A DNA stretch of 64,000 nucleotides from Gordonia sp. OPL2 (GCF_003797825.1 NZ_RKME01000015.1:62001-126000); one strand, 5' to 3'. Shown: positions 17,929-27,888, counted from the stretch's first letter. The notes: a model not told the origin generated them from the letters alone. Numbers and translations: made by a program.

Positions 17929-18900
17929 CTACTCCGGCAGCGGCACCACCCTGTCGAGGAAGTCGACCTGATCGGCGACGACCTCCTCGAACGCCTCCCC
18001 GCGATAGATGTCGAAATGTCCCTGCGGGTAGCGGATGAACTGCGTGGTCGGACCCTGCCGCGCGAACCGGACCGTCTGGCGCGGCGGCGCCACGGTGTCG
18101 CGGTCGCACACGCATACGAGCACCGGGCAGGTGATGTGCTGCAACGCCCGCCCGGGCCGATGGAACGGGATGCTGAGACCGATTCGTGCGGCCACCTCGT
18201 TGGTGAAGGGTTGCCCGTCGGGGATCAGCGGAAGGTATCCCCGCACCACGTCCGGCGCGGTCATCAACGCCGCCTCGTGACCTTCCCCCGCCAGTCCGAC
18301 CGTCACCGGTGTGCGCCCCAGCACCGACGACGCGAGGTCGGCGACGGCACGCGACGTCACCTTCAGCGCCGACACCGGGTCGAGGGCGAGCGTCGAGGCG
18401 AGGCCGTCGGTGAACGGGCACTGCGCGATGACGGCCGCGACGTGGTTATCGCGCGCACCGGCGACCATGACGTGACCACCGCCGAACGACGTCCCCCACA
18501 GCACCACGCGGCCACGATCGACCTCGGGCACCGACCTCGCATACGCGATCGCCGCGGCCCAGTCCTCCAGCTGACGCTTGATCGACAGGAGCTGACGCGG
18601 CCGGCCGTCGCTGGCACCGAAGTGCCGATAATCGAACACCAGGCAGGCATAGCCGGCGTCGCAGAACCGCTCGGCGAAGGCGTCGAGCCGCATCTCCTTG
18701 ACGGCACCCAGACCGTGCGCCATCACGATGATCGGCGCGGGGTGCGGGGACTCCGGCAGGTACAGCCAGCCTCGACACGCGGCTCGGCGCGCTCCACTCC
18801 CGGCGTCACCTGAGAGGAATTCCACGTCTGCCCGCGACACACGCCGACCGTATCCCGAGTCGATGAGGTCGACAACACACAGGCACCCGACGGCGAACAC
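17929..18900 (-). CDS. Alpha/beta hydrolase
   Basis: 323-residue hydrolase with the alpha/beta fold. Oxyanion region APIIVMAHGLGAVKEM near residue 55-70, nucleophile elbow VVLWGTSFGGGHVM (Ser near 138), acid in PVLVCVCDRDTVAPP near 268 and catalytic His in RYPQGHFDIYRG near 300. The pattern resembles the FrsA/YcjY-type peptidase-esterase group; substrate unknown, cytosolic. The GTG at 18900 is the first start but the conserved part begins near SRADVEFLSG, so the true N-terminus may be about 20 residues shorter. Lies 27 bases from the divergent galE gene and ends at the long inverted repeat after rmlB. Confidence 0.8.
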   Translation of the reverse strand: MFAVGCLCVVDLIDSGYGRRVSRADVEFLSGDAGSGARRAACRGWLYLPESPHPAPIIVMAHGLGAVKEMRLDAFAERFCDAGYACLVFDYRHFGASDGRPRQLLSIKRQLEDWAAAIAYARSVPEVDRGRVVLWGTSFGGGHVMVAGARDNHVAAVIAQCPFTDGLASTLALDPVSALKVTSRAVADLASSVLGRTPVTVGLAGEGHEAALMTAPDVVRGYLPLIPDGQPFTNEVAARIGLSIPFHRPGRALQHITCPVLVCVCDRDTVAPPRQTVRFARQGPTTQFIRYPQGHFDIYRGEAFEEVVADQVDFLDRVVPLPE

Positions 18901-18914
18901 CCAGGCGCGTTGCC

Positions 18915-18920
18915 TACCGT
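18915..18920 (+). promoter_or_regulatory. -10 box for leaderless galE mRNA
   Basis: TACCGT, then 7 bases, then the galE ATG at 18928; the layout predicts transcription starting at the initiation codon. Confidence 0.5.
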
Positions 18921-18927
18921 GGTGGCC

Positions 18928-19947
<1,020 letters not shown>

Positions 19948-20016
19948 CCAGCATCTCGCTGGCGTCGGACAAACCCGACGGACCGGGCCCACGACGGGAT
20001 CGGACCACCGATGGGC

Positions 20017-22053
20017 TCAGCCCTGCGGCGCCAGCACGTCGTCGTCGACGCGATAGATCGTGACGTTGCCCTGCCGGAACACCGGCGTCAGGCCCGGGGC
20101 TCCGTGGAGCCGCAGCGCGAGGAACGGGTCGCCCTGCACCCCGTTCTCGGGATCGGGCACCCCGTTCTGGAACGGCCAGTAGCTCGGCGGACTGTCGATG
20201 ACGTAGTGCACGTTCATGTCCCGCACGATCTGGTCGATGTGTGGGTCGGCGCCGATTGTCGAGACCCCCCAGTACAGATCGCGCTGCCGCTGCGAGAAGT
20301 CGTTGGCGCGATAGAACGGGAACAGCGGGGTGAGTCCGGTGACCGGGTAGATCCAGCCCGTGCCCTGGTCGAGATTGTTGAGAATCAGTGAATCCCGGGC
20401 ACCCGGTTGGCCTTCCAGCCAGTGGTACGCGGCGAGGTCGTCGGGCCCGATGTACTTGCCGCCCCGCTCCTTCGACGCGATCTGGGCGTCGGCTGGATAA
20501 CGCACCACCCCGGCTCCCGCGACCAGGATCAGCAGGACCGCGACCGCCGCGGGCATCGCCCATCGCGCCCGCCCCGCGTCCGACGACGACCACCCGCTGA
20601 CAAGCCGCGCCACCGCGAGCGCGACGACCCCGAGCGCGAGACCCGCAGCCGCCGCGGAGAACATCGCGACGACGAAAGTCAGTCGGTGGGGCGAATTGTA
20701 GAAGTATCCCCCGATCGCACCGAGCGGATACGAGAGCGGTCCGAGCGCGACCACCGAGTTCGCGGCGACGAGAACGAAGACGACCCAGCCGGCCAGACCT
20801 GCCCAACAACGCATCCAGGCGAGCACACCGAGTCCGAGCAGGGTGAGGATGATCAAACCCCACAGGGGATAGTGCTGCTCGAGCGGGATCGTGCCGTTGA
20901 AGGCGGCCTGCCCCAGTCCCTTCAGAACCCCGATGCCCTCCTCGCGGAAATCGAAGAAGGGCAGTTCGTTGGTGTCGGCGACCGAGATCGTCCCGTAGAC
21001 GACCGGCGCGATACCGACCACCGTGATCCCGCCGGTGACGATGAGCGTCAGCAGGTCGGCCAGGCGTCCGTACGCCGGACGCCACAGACCTTCGAGCAGC
21101 CACCACAGCACCACGATGACGCCCGCGAGGATGAGACCCGACGGATGTGTCGCGGTCGCGCCGGACAGTGCGACAGCCGCGGGCAGGACCCGTCGTCGGT
21201 CACGAACCGCGCTGATGACCAGGATCGCGGCGATCGGCGCGATCGAGACCCCGACCGCGTTGGGCACCGACGTCAGCTGCACCTCGACATACGGCAGCGA
21301 CGGGAACAGCGCCGAGACCGCGGCCGCCGCCCCGGCGAGCACCGCCGACCGATTCGCGTCGAAGCGGTGACGGGCGAACCAATAGGCCAGCGACGCGACG
21401 CCGAACGGCACGGTGATCGCGAGAACGGCGGGCGAGTACGTGTTGTAGAGCTCGACCGGATTCGCACCGGTGAGCGGCATGATCACCGCGCCAAGCGCGT
21501 GCCAGGTGTTCGGGTAGTAGTTGAAGCCGTGGGTGTCGTAGTTCATCAGCTCACCCATGCGCAGCGCCGAGCCGACCCCGGTCTCGTGAATCCACTGCAG
21601 CGAGCTCGCGTGCCACAGCGAGTCCCACACTTGCGAGATGTTGTTCAACCCGGCGAACGCGGTGTTGACCAGCGGACGGATGCAGGTGATCGCGATGATG
21701 ACCGCCCCGACGAGCACCCCACCGATCAGGGCGAGCGTCGCGCGCCGATCGAGCGGCGGGTCGTCGGGAGTCGGGTCGGGCGTGAACCCACGCAATCGTC
21801 GGGTGCTGAGCACCGCCGCGTACGCCCAGCCTGCGAGCAGGGTCAGGACCACCGCCAGCAGCGCCGTCACGGCGTTCCACTCGAAACCGATCGCCGAATA
21901 GAGCACCGTGAACACGCTGACGATGGCGAAGGTGATCGGTGGTCCCGCCGCGATCGCGACCGGCCATGGCAACGTCATCCGCCGTCCGACCAGGGCACCG
22001 GGCACCACCAGCACCAGGGCCGTCACCACGGTGACCCACGCCCCCAGCATCAT
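20017..22053 (-). CDS. DUF6541 polytopic membrane protein (Rv3635-like)
   Basis: 678 residues with about 12-14 predicted helices in the first 530 residues (LGAWVTVVTALVLVVPGALVG, LALIGGVLVGAVIIAITC, LLTLIVTGGITVVGIAPVVY and others) and a soluble C-terminal domain of about 130 residues outside the membrane (DDLAAYHWLEGQPGARDSLI, ... FRQGNVTIYRVDDD). The architecture resembles GT-C glycosyltransferases, with candidate acidic residues in the first loop near WHASSLQWIHETGVG. Position after galE matches Rv3635. A polyprenyl-phosphate-sugar-dependent transferase acting outside the membrane is plausible but unproven. RBS GGGAGG precedes the ATG by about 9 bases. Confidence 0.75.
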   Translation of the reverse strand: MMLGAWVTVVTALVLVVPGALVGRRMTLPWPVAIAAGPPITFAIVSVFTVLYSAIGFEWNAVTALLAVVLTLLAGWAYAAVLSTRRLRGFTPDPTPDDPPLDRRATLALIGGVLVGAVIIAITCIRPLVNTAFAGLNNISQVWDSLWHASSLQWIHETGVGSALRMGELMNYDTHGFNYYPNTWHALGAVIMPLTGANPVELYNTYSPAVLAITVPFGVASLAYWFARHRFDANRSAVLAGAAAAVSALFPSLPYVEVQLTSVPNAVGVSIAPIAAILVISAVRDRRRVLPAAVALSGATATHPSGLILAGVIVVLWWLLEGLWRPAYGRLADLLTLIVTGGITVVGIAPVVYGTISVADTNELPFFDFREEGIGVLKGLGQAAFNGTIPLEQHYPLWGLIILTLLGLGVLAWMRCWAGLAGWVVFVLVAANSVVALGPLSYPLGAIGGYFYNSPHRLTFVVAMFSAAAAGLALGVVALAVARLVSGWSSSDAGRARWAMPAAVAVLLILVAGAGVVRYPADAQIASKERGGKYIGPDDLAAYHWLEGQPGARDSLILNNLDQGTGWIYPVTGLTPLFPFYRANDFSQRQRDLYWGVSTIGADPHIDQIVRDMNVHYVIDSPPSYWPFQNGVPDPENGVQGDPFLALRLHGAPGLTPVFRQGNVTIYRVDDDVLAPQG

Positions 22054-22092
22054 CGCCCGTAACCTCCCGCATCCTCACGAATCACGATGAGG

Positions 22093-23385
22093 TTACCGGT
22101 CGAGCACCTCGCCACGTCCGAGCGCATCGCCCACCGGCGACATCGTCGCGACCGCGATCCGACGATCCGCGCGGTGCCCGACGACGACCACGGCCAGGCA
22201 GACCGCAGCAGCGACCACTCCCGCACCGAACATCCACGGATAGGTGACGGCAGTGAAGGTCTCCGAGATCCAGGCGAGTACTGCCGGGATCGCGAATCCC
22301 AGGTAGGTGACGCTGTAGAACACCGCGGTCAGACCGGCGAGGTTCGACTCATCAGCGATCCGCTGCACCTCCAGCAGTCCGGCGATCATCGCCATGCCGT
22401 ACCCGCACCCGAGGACCACGGCCGCCACCAGCGACAACCAGATCGTTAGCTGCATCGCCGCCCCGGCGGCGAGCGCCATACCCACGGCCAGCACGACCAG
22501 CGCCAGCACCGGCCCACGGGCACTGTCCGGGTCGTCGAGGCGACGGCCCAGCGACTGGATCCCGAAACCCGCACCCAACCCGAGCACGCAGCACAGCGAG
22601 GCGAACGCGATCGGCGCGCCCGCCGTCCGCGCCGACATCAGCGCAGGGATGATCGCGTACGCCGACGCGGCCGCACCGAACACCCACGGCGCCACCGGAA
22701 CCACAACCGACAGGAACCGCCGGTGACCGACACCGCGGATGCGCAGATCGTCGACGAGCCGCCCGCCGACGGTCCGACGCTCGCGGGTCTCCGGGGCGCG
22801 GCCCAGTGCCACCAGCGCCACCGCCGCGAGTGCGATGTTCACCGCGTACGGGGTCACCGTCGGCCACGGTCCCCACTGCGCGAGCACGCCGGCGAGTCCG
22901 GCGCCGACACCGAAACCGGCGGTCAAGCTCATCGCCGCACGACGCGCACCCGCGCCCGGCCGGTCCCCGTCGCGGGCGCTGATCTCGGCGATCCAGCTGC
23001 CGCCGACCGCCATCGACAACCCCAGCGCGACACCACTGGCGATGCGACCGGCACTCAGCAGTGCCAGCGAATGCGGTCCGACGGCGATCAACAACGAGCC
23101 GAGCGCGGCGAACACCGGCGCCGGCAACATCAACGGCCGACGACCCAGCCGGTCTGACAGCGGGCCGCCGATCAACAGTGCCGGGACGATCCCCAGCACG
23201 TAGGTGAACAGCAGAGAGTCGACCGCGACCGCCGACAGACCGCCGTCCTGCCGGTACATCACGAGCAGCGGTGTGAACTCGTTGCCACCCCACGCCGCGG
23301 TGAACACGGCCAGCGCCACCGGCAACCATCGTCGGTGGCGGGTGAACTCCGTCGGTGTCGCGCGCCGGGTCGTCGTGAGACTCAT
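22093..23385 (-). CDS. Major facilitator superfamily exporter
   Basis: 430-residue MFS transporter with 12 predicted helices. MFS signature between helices 2 and 3: GGPLSDRLGRRPLMLPAPV; second-half relative LGRRLDDPDSARGPVLAL. Helix 5 (TAGFGVGAGLAGVLAQW) has the antiporter-type glycine spacing (motif C), pointing to a proton-coupled drug or metabolite exporter. Its ATG overlaps the stop of the upstream GntR gene (ATGA), so regulator and transporter are one unit and the GntR protein most likely controls it. Substrate unknown. Confidence 0.88.
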   Translation of the reverse strand: MSLTTTRRATPTEFTRHRRWLPVALAVFTAAWGGNEFTPLLVMYRQDGGLSAVAVDSLLFTYVLGIVPALLIGGPLSDRLGRRPLMLPAPVFAALGSLLIAVGPHSLALLSAGRIASGVALGLSMAVGGSWIAEISARDGDRPGAGARRAAMSLTAGFGVGAGLAGVLAQWGPWPTVTPYAVNIALAAVALVALGRAPETRERRTVGGRLVDDLRIRGVGHRRFLSVVVPVAPWVFGAAASAYAIIPALMSARTAGAPIAFASLCCVLGLGAGFGIQSLGRRLDDPDSARGPVLALVVLAVGMALAAGAAMQLTIWLSLVAAVVLGCGYGMAMIAGLLEVQRIADESNLAGLTAVFYSVTYLGFAIPAVLAWISETFTAVTYPWMFGAGVVAAAVCLAVVVVGHRADRRIAVATMSPVGDALGRGEVLDR

Positions 23386-24050
23386 CGTCGACCTCCCATC
23401 GTCGGACCCGGATCACGCAGGTCGTGCACGCCGGCCAGATGCACGACGAGCGCGGCGGCGAAGGCGTTCGCATCGCCGCGCTCGATGTCGGCGAGCAGAG
23501 CACGATGGTCGTCGAGGATGCGGGACGCGACCGCGGTGTTGCGATGGACGCTCGAGGTCGTCATCCGCCGATGCCGCTCCCCGAGGCTCACGTAGAAATC
23601 GGCGAGGAGCGGATTGTCGCCGGCCGACACGATCAACTGATGGAACTCGACGTCGAGGCGCGAGAACTCGGCCAGATCGTCGGGATCCACCGCAGAGTGG
23701 GCGGCGAGGTTGTCATCCAACTGCCGCACGAGAACCGCTCGATCGGCGGCATGGCCGACGATGCCGCGCACGGCATGCTCCTCGAGCAGCGCACGCGCCT
23801 CGACGACATCACGGGCCTCACGCTCGGAGATAGGCACCACGAGCGCACCGCGCTTCGGGTACAGACGCATCCACCCCTCGGCCTCCAGGCGAAGGAATGC
23901 CTCGCGCACCGGGGTCCGGCTGACCTCGCAGCGGGTGGCCACATCGCCCTCGCTGATCAGCTCACCGCCGGCAATCCCGTTTGTGAGGATTTGCCCTTTG
24001 ACCTCGCGATATACGCGTTCAGCAGCCGATTCACCGCTTGTGGACAACAT
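23382..24050 (-). CDS. GntR-family regulator, FCD (FadR) subfamily
   Basis: 222-residue repressor-type protein. N-terminal winged helix: AERVYREVKGQILTNGIAGGELISEGDVATRCEVSRTPVREAFLRLEAEGW, the standard GntR pattern with the recognition helix SRTPVREA. C-terminal all-helical FCD ligand domain from about residue 80 (DVVEARALLEEHAVRGI, FSRLDVEFHQLIVSAGDNPLL with metal-binding D and H, HRRM, DDHRALLADIERGDANAFAAALVVHL). I choose the ATG at 24050 because a TAAGAT -10 lies at 24064-24069 on this strand and an inverted repeat overlaps the start; ATGs at 24065 and 24086 are in frame. Overlaps and probably controls the MFS exporter. Confidence 0.88.
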   Translation of the reverse strand: MLSTSGESAAERVYREVKGQILTNGIAGGELISEGDVATRCEVSRTPVREAFLRLEAEGWMRLYPKRGALVVPISEREARDVVEARALLEEHAVRGIVGHAADRAVLVRQLDDNLAAHSAVDPDDLAEFSRLDVEFHQLIVSAGDNPLLADFYVSLGERHRRMTTSSVHRNTAVASRILDDHRALLADIERGDANAFAAALVVHLAGVHDLRDPGPTMGGRR

Positions 24051-24059
24051 AGACACAAG
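24037..24059. promoter_or_regulatory. Candidate autoregulatory GntR operator
   Basis: Inverted repeat CTTGTG-N11-CACAAG straddling the predicted start codon of the GntR gene, just downstream of its TAAGAT -10 box. Position at the transcription start suits autorepression. The 11-base spacer is longer than the usual FadR-type site, which lowers confidence. Confidence 0.4.
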
Positions 24060-24299
24060 TTGCATCTTATCAACCCGAACGATCAATCGGGGGGCACCTT
24101 GATCCGGCCGCTCAGGCGGTGCGACACTGATCGGGTTCCGCGCCCAGGTTCACCTCTCGTCAGGACGCGGTGGTTCGTGGTTCGGCCGGAGGGCAACCCC
24201 ATCCAGAGGCCCCCGAGACCAGCAGATGTAGGGGCGCCCCACTGACGTGGCGCCACCGTCGACACCCGGTGATCGATGCGGGTTATCAGGAGGAGAACC

Positions 24300-25526
24300 G
24301 TGGCCAGCACGGCAGACAACGCCCACACCCACAAGGCGGGTGCCCCGTTCAACGAACCGACGATCGACGAGTTGCCGATCACCGACGAAGAGATCTTCAT
24401 GGCCCACGTCGGTGGGAAGCTCTCCGTCGAGTTGCGGGCACCGATCGACACCCAGCGCGATCTGTCGATCGCCTACACCCCGGGTGTGGCCCAGGTGTCC
24501 CGCGCGATCGACAGCGAGACCCACCTCGTGAACAAGTACACCTGGACCGATCGCCTGGTCGCGGTGGTCAGCGACGGATCGGCGGTGCTCGGCCTCGGCG
24601 ACATCGGCCCGCGCGCGTCGTTGCCGGTGATGGAGGGCAAGTCGGCGCTGTTCCGCACCTTTGCCGGACTCAACTCGATCCCGATCGTGCTCGACACCAA
24701 CGATCCCGACGAGATCGTCGAGACGCTGATCCGTCTTCGGCCCAGCTTCGGTGCGGTCAACCTCGAGGACATCTCGGCGCCACGCTGTTTCGAGATCGAG
24801 CGGCGCGTCATCGAGGCGCTCGACTGCCCGGTCATGCACGACGATCAGCACGGCACCGCCATCGTCGTGCTCGCGGCCCTCAAAGGTGCGCTGCGACTGC
24901 TCGATCGCGATGCCCCCGACCTCAAGGTCGTCATCTCCGGAGCTGGTGCGGCCGGCGTCGCCTGTGCGAACATCCTTCTCGCGTCCGGCGTTCCGGACGT
25001 CATCGTCCTCGATTCGCGGGGCATCGTCAGCGCCGACCGCGCCGACCTCAACGAGGTCAAGCAGGACCTCGCCGCTCGCACCAATCCCCGCGCGCTCTCC
25101 GGCGGGGCGGCCGAGGCGATGGCAGGCGCAGACGTGTTCATCGGGGTGTCCGCGGGCACCATCGCCGAGGAATTCGTCGCGTCGATGAACACCGACCCGA
25201 TCGTGTTCGCGCTGTCGAATCCGGATCCGGAGATCCACCCGACCGTGGCCGAGAAGTACGCCGCCGTCGTCGCCACCGGACGCAGCGACTTCCCCAATCA
25301 GATCAACAACGTGCTCGCGTTCCCCGGCGTGTTCGCCGGCGCTCTCGACGCCGGCGCCCGCCGCATCACCGAGGGCATGAAACTGGCTGCGGCCGAAGCG
25401 ATCTTCTCCGTCGTCGCCGACGACCTGCGCGCGGACCGGATCGTCCCGAGCCCGCTCGACAAGCGCGTCGCACCGGCCGTCGCCGCCGCTGTCGCGGCAG
25501 CGGCGCAGGCGGAGGGCATCGCCTGA
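24300..25526 (+). CDS. Malic enzyme (malate dehydrogenase, oxaloacetate-decarboxylating)
   Basis: Oxidative decarboxylation of malate to pyruvate with NAD(P)+, linking the TCA cycle to pyruvate and NADPH supply; cytosolic. 408 residues, the short bacterial form without the phosphotransacetylase tail of MaeB. Catalytic domain: SIAYTPGVAQVSRAI (Tyr), SDGSAVLGLGDIGPRASLPVMEGKSALFRTFAG (catalytic Lys), VNLEDISAPRCFEIE and MHDDQHGTAIVVLAA (metal ligands E, D, D). Rossmann domain: LKVVISGAGAAGVACANILL, then ALSNPDPEI and FPNQINNVLAFPGVFAGALD. Start is the GTG at 24300, 4 bases after AGGAGGAGAA; an ATG at 24276 would give an extra basic tail. Cofactor preference not deducible with confidence. Confidence 0.93.
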   Translation: MASTADNAHTHKAGAPFNEPTIDELPITDEEIFMAHVGGKLSVELRAPIDTQRDLSIAYTPGVAQVSRAIDSETHLVNKYTWTDRLVAVVSDGSAVLGLGDIGPRASLPVMEGKSALFRTFAGLNSIPIVLDTNDPDEIVETLIRLRPSFGAVNLEDISAPRCFEIERRVIEALDCPVMHDDQHGTAIVVLAALKGALRLLDRDAPDLKVVISGAGAAGVACANILLASGVPDVIVLDSRGIVSADRADLNEVKQDLAARTNPRALSGGAAEAMAGADVFIGVSAGTIAEEFVASMNTDPIVFALSNPDPEIHPTVAEKYAAVVATGRSDFPNQINNVLAFPGVFAGALDAGARRITEGMKLAAAEAIFSVVADDLRADRIVPSPLDKRVAPAVAAAVAAAAQAEGIA

Positions 25527-25534
25527 TCTCGGAT

Positions 25535-25577
25535 TTCAGGGCAATAGTCCGCGGCTCGCGCGGACTATTGCCCTGAA
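25535..25577. terminator. Bidirectional hairpin between convergent genes
   Basis: Perfect 19-bp inverted repeat (25535-25553 and 25559-25577) with a 5-base loop GCTCG, placed 8 bases after the malic enzyme stop and 7 bases before the end of the opposing gene. No U-tract. Same build as the hairpin at 9642-9684. Confidence 0.82.
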
Positions 25578-25584
25578 TCGGTTG

Positions 25585-26253
25585 TCAGTCCCGGTTCTGC
25601 CAGGTGCAGAGGCAGATCTCGTTGCCCTCGACGTCGGCGAGCACCCACCATTCCGGCGCGAACTCGTCGGTGACCAGCGTGCCGCCCGCATCGACGGCTG
25701 CGGCGATGCGTTCGTCGACGACGTCGTGCGGCACCCACAGGTCTACGTGCATGCGACTGCGCTGCGGTCGGGGTTCGTCCATCTGCTGGAACCACACCCC
25801 GGGCAGGATTCCGGCGGGATCGGTCAGGTCGATGTGCGGGTTGTCGGGTTCGTCCCGATAGCCGAGAACGGCCAGCCAGAACGGACGGATGGCGGCGATG
25901 TCGAGCGCGTCGATCGCGAGGTCGAAACGTGCGGGTGGGGCGGGCAACGGCTCGAGGTCCAGATCGGCGGCGATCCCGGCGATCGCGTTGGCCAGTGCGA
26001 CATCGGCTTCGGTCAGGGTCTTCGCACTGTGCGTCGTGAGCGCGAGATGCACTGAGCCATAACGCAGGTCGATGTCCGGATGATGCTGGACGGCCTCCGC
26101 GGCATCGATGATCTTCGCGACGAACTCTCCGCCCTTGACCATGCCGCCGGTCTTGTACGCGGCGTACACGGTGTCGGCGAGAACGCGCCACGGTTCGGAG
26201 AGGGCTTCGGTGGCTTGTGCACCGCTGACAGGTGTTCCAGTGGATCCGGTCAT
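25585..26253 (-). CDS. Pterin-4a-carbinolamine dehydratase fused to VOC domain
   Basis: 222-residue two-domain protein. Residues about 10-95 are a pterin-4a-carbinolamine dehydratase-like domain: WRVLADTVYAAYKTGGMVKGGEFVAKIIDAAEAVQHHPDIDLRYGSVHLALTTHSAKTLTEADVALANAI in outline, including the HHP motif and the TTHxxxxLT(E)xD block. Residues about 105-220 are a glyoxalase/bleomycin-resistance (VOC) domain: FDLAIDALDIAAIRPFWLAVLG, then MHVDLWVP and GNEICLCTW. The dehydratase normally recycles the pterin cofactor of aromatic hydroxylases, but no hydroxylase lies nearby, and the fusion may act on something else. Divergent from the ASCH-like gene by 45 bases. Confidence 0.83.
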   Translation of the reverse strand: MTGSTGTPVSGAQATEALSEPWRVLADTVYAAYKTGGMVKGGEFVAKIIDAAEAVQHHPDIDLRYGSVHLALTTHSAKTLTEADVALANAIAGIAADLDLEPLPAPPARFDLAIDALDIAAIRPFWLAVLGYRDEPDNPHIDLTDPAGILPGVWFQQMDEPRPQRSRMHVDLWVPHDVVDERIAAAVDAGGTLVTDEFAPEWWVLADVEGNEICLCTWQNRD

Positions 26254-26298
26254 GATTCGACCCTACGACCGCACGCGCGATCTGGGTACCCTACTGAT

Positions 26299-26934
26299 GT
26301 GCTGCTGCCGGCCCGGATCGCCCAGGGTGTCGCGGACGGGACGGTCGACCTGGCCTTCCGCCGATGGAAGGCTGCTCGCGTCACGGTGGGCTCCACGTTC
26401 ATCAGCTCGGCCGGCGTCGTCGAGATCGTCTCGCTCGAGCAGATCCATCCCGCCGACATCTCCGACGACGACGCCCGGCGCGCCGGATTCGATTCGGCCG
26501 AGCAAGCCGTCACCCGGCTCCGGGCGCCCGGCACCCGAAACCCATCGGGCGGATCGCCCACAGACCAGGCCGATCCGGTGTTCCGGATCGGCCTGCGTCA
26601 CGCAGGACCGGACCCGCGGATCGCCCTGCGCGCCGACGACGACCTCTCCGACGACGACATCGCCGATCTGCGGCTTCGGCTCTCCCGTCTCGACGGCCGG
26701 TCGTCGCACGGTCCGTGGACCCGGTCGGTGCTCGACGTCATCGCCCGCCGACCAGCCGTCGTGTCCACCGAACTGGCAGCCGAATTGGGCAGGGAACGGC
26801 CTGATTTCAAGCTCGACGTCCGCAAGCTGAAGAAGCTGGGGCTGACGCGCAGCCTGGACGTGGGTTACGAACTGTCGCCGCGGGGTCGCGCACTGCTCGC
26901 GAAGCTCGATGAGCCGGGCGCCGACGGCGCATAA
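26299..26934 (+). CDS. ASCH/PUA-like domain protein with C-terminal winged helix
   Basis: 211-residue protein. The N-terminal 65 residues (LLPARIAQGVADGTVDLAFRRW, then VGSTFISSAGVVEIVSLEQI) resemble the ASCH/PUA-like RNA-binding fold. After a linker rich in Gly, Asp and Pro, the C-terminal 90 residues (WTRSVLDVIARRPAVVSTELAAELGRERPDFKLDVRKLKKLGLTRSLDVGYELSPRG) look like a winged helix. Starts with GTG at 26299, with TACCCT 6 bases before it (leaderless). Function not established; a role in RNA or DNA recognition is inference. Seven bases before the AraC-like gene. Confidence 0.65.
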   Translation: MLLPARIAQGVADGTVDLAFRRWKAARVTVGSTFISSAGVVEIVSLEQIHPADISDDDARRAGFDSAEQAVTRLRAPGTRNPSGGSPTDQADPVFRIGLRHAGPDPRIALRADDDLSDDDIADLRLRLSRLDGRSSHGPWTRSVLDVIARRPAVVSTELAAELGRERPDFKLDVRKLKKLGLTRSLDVGYELSPRGRALLAKLDEPGADGA

Positions 26935-26941
26935 TCTACGC

Positions 26942-27397
26942 ATGCCCAGCCCGCCGCCGGCGCGTCACCTGCTGCGCGCCAAGGACCTCGTCGACGCCCG
27001 CTTCGCCGAGCCGCTGACCGTCGACGACATGGCCTCTGCCGCAGGCTTATCGCGCGCACATTTCAGCCGGGCATTCGCGGCCACCTTCGGCGAGTCGCCG
27101 CACGCCTATCTCCAGACCCGCCGGCTCGAACGCGCGGCCGCGATGCTGCGCACCACGGACCGATCGGTCGCCGACATCTGCATGAGTGTCGGCCTGTCGA
27201 GCGTCGGTTCGTTCACCACGAGCTTCAGCAGGGCCTTCGGCACGACCCCGACGGCCTACCGTGCCTCCTTCCCGCCGGCCCGGGCCTTCGTGCCCGTGCC
27301 GACGTGCGTGATGCGTCTGTTCACCCGGCCGGCACCGACCACGCGTACCGACAAGACAGCACAGGGGAAGAAGAGCGTCGGCCCTCCGGACTCGTAG
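26942..27397 (+). CDS. AraC-family helix-turn-helix regulator
   Basis: 151 residues, essentially just the AraC/XylS DNA-binding domain with its two helix-turn-helix units: LTVDDMASAAGLSRAHFSRAFAATFGESPHAYLQTRRLERAAAML and RSVADICMSVGLSSVGSFTTSFSRAFGTTPTAYR. No ligand-binding domain, so the signal enters some other way. Start at ATG 26942, 6 bases after a CATAAT box. Followed 59 bases later by a VOC gene; such small AraC regulators are commonly paired with a VOC protein and probably control it. Confidence 0.85.
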   Translation: MPSPPPARHLLRAKDLVDARFAEPLTVDDMASAAGLSRAHFSRAFAATFGESPHAYLQTRRLERAAAMLRTTDRSVADICMSVGLSSVGSFTTSFSRAFGTTPTAYRASFPPARAFVPVPTCVMRLFTRPAPTTRTDKTAQGKKSVGPPDS

Positions 27398-27456
27398 CGT
27401 GGATGTCACCACACACGATGAGGCGCGACGAGTGCCGAAACGGAAAGGTGAACACC

Positions 27457-27888
27457 ATGATTCGTATCGCGAGTGCGCAACTCTGGGTCCACGACCAGGA
27501 TGCTGCGCTGGACTTCTGGACGAGCCGGGTCGGCATGGAGATCCGGCAGGACGTCAGCTTTCCGGAGATGGGCGGATTCCGGTGGCTCACCGTCGGCCCG
27601 CCGGGACAAGAGGATGTGTCCATCGTCCTGATGGCGATCCCCGGGCCCCCGATGATCGATGCGGGAACGCAGGGCGAGATCGCCGCGCTCACCGCCAAGG
27701 GTTTCGCCGGGACGGTCTTCCTCACCACCGACGACTGCCAGGCATCCCACGATGAACTCGTCTCGCGCGGGGTCGAGTTCACCGAGGCCCCAGAGCAGCG
27801 CCCCTACGGAATCGACGCCGGTTTCCGTGATCCGTCGGGGAACAGCGTGCGCCTCACGCAGTTGGCACCGGACCTCGCGTCTGCCTGA
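27457..27888 (+). CDS. VOC-family (glyoxalase-like) protein
   Basis: 143-residue vicinal-oxygen-chelate protein with two beta-alpha-beta-beta-beta units: IRIASAQLWVHDQDAALDFWTSRVGMEIRQD and TVFLTTDDCQASHDELVSRGVEFTE ... GIDAGFRDPSGNSVRLTQ. His and Glu metal ligands of true glyoxalase I are not obviously complete, so a binding or unknown lyase role is possible. ATG 27457 is preceded by AAAGG. Downstream of, and probably controlled by, the AraC-like regulator. Confidence 0.83.
   Translation: MIRIASAQLWVHDQDAALDFWTSRVGMEIRQDVSFPEMGGFRWLTVGPPGQEDVSIVLMAIPGPPMIDAGTQGEIAALTAKGFAGTVFLTTDDCQASHDELVSRGVEFTEAPEQRPYGIDAGFRDPSGNSVRLTQLAPDLASA

Noticed and set aside
20407-22062. 551-codon open frame opposite the DUF6541 gene
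   Set aside because: Arg/Asp/Gln-rich mirror of codon bias; the opposite strand has well-formed membrane helices.
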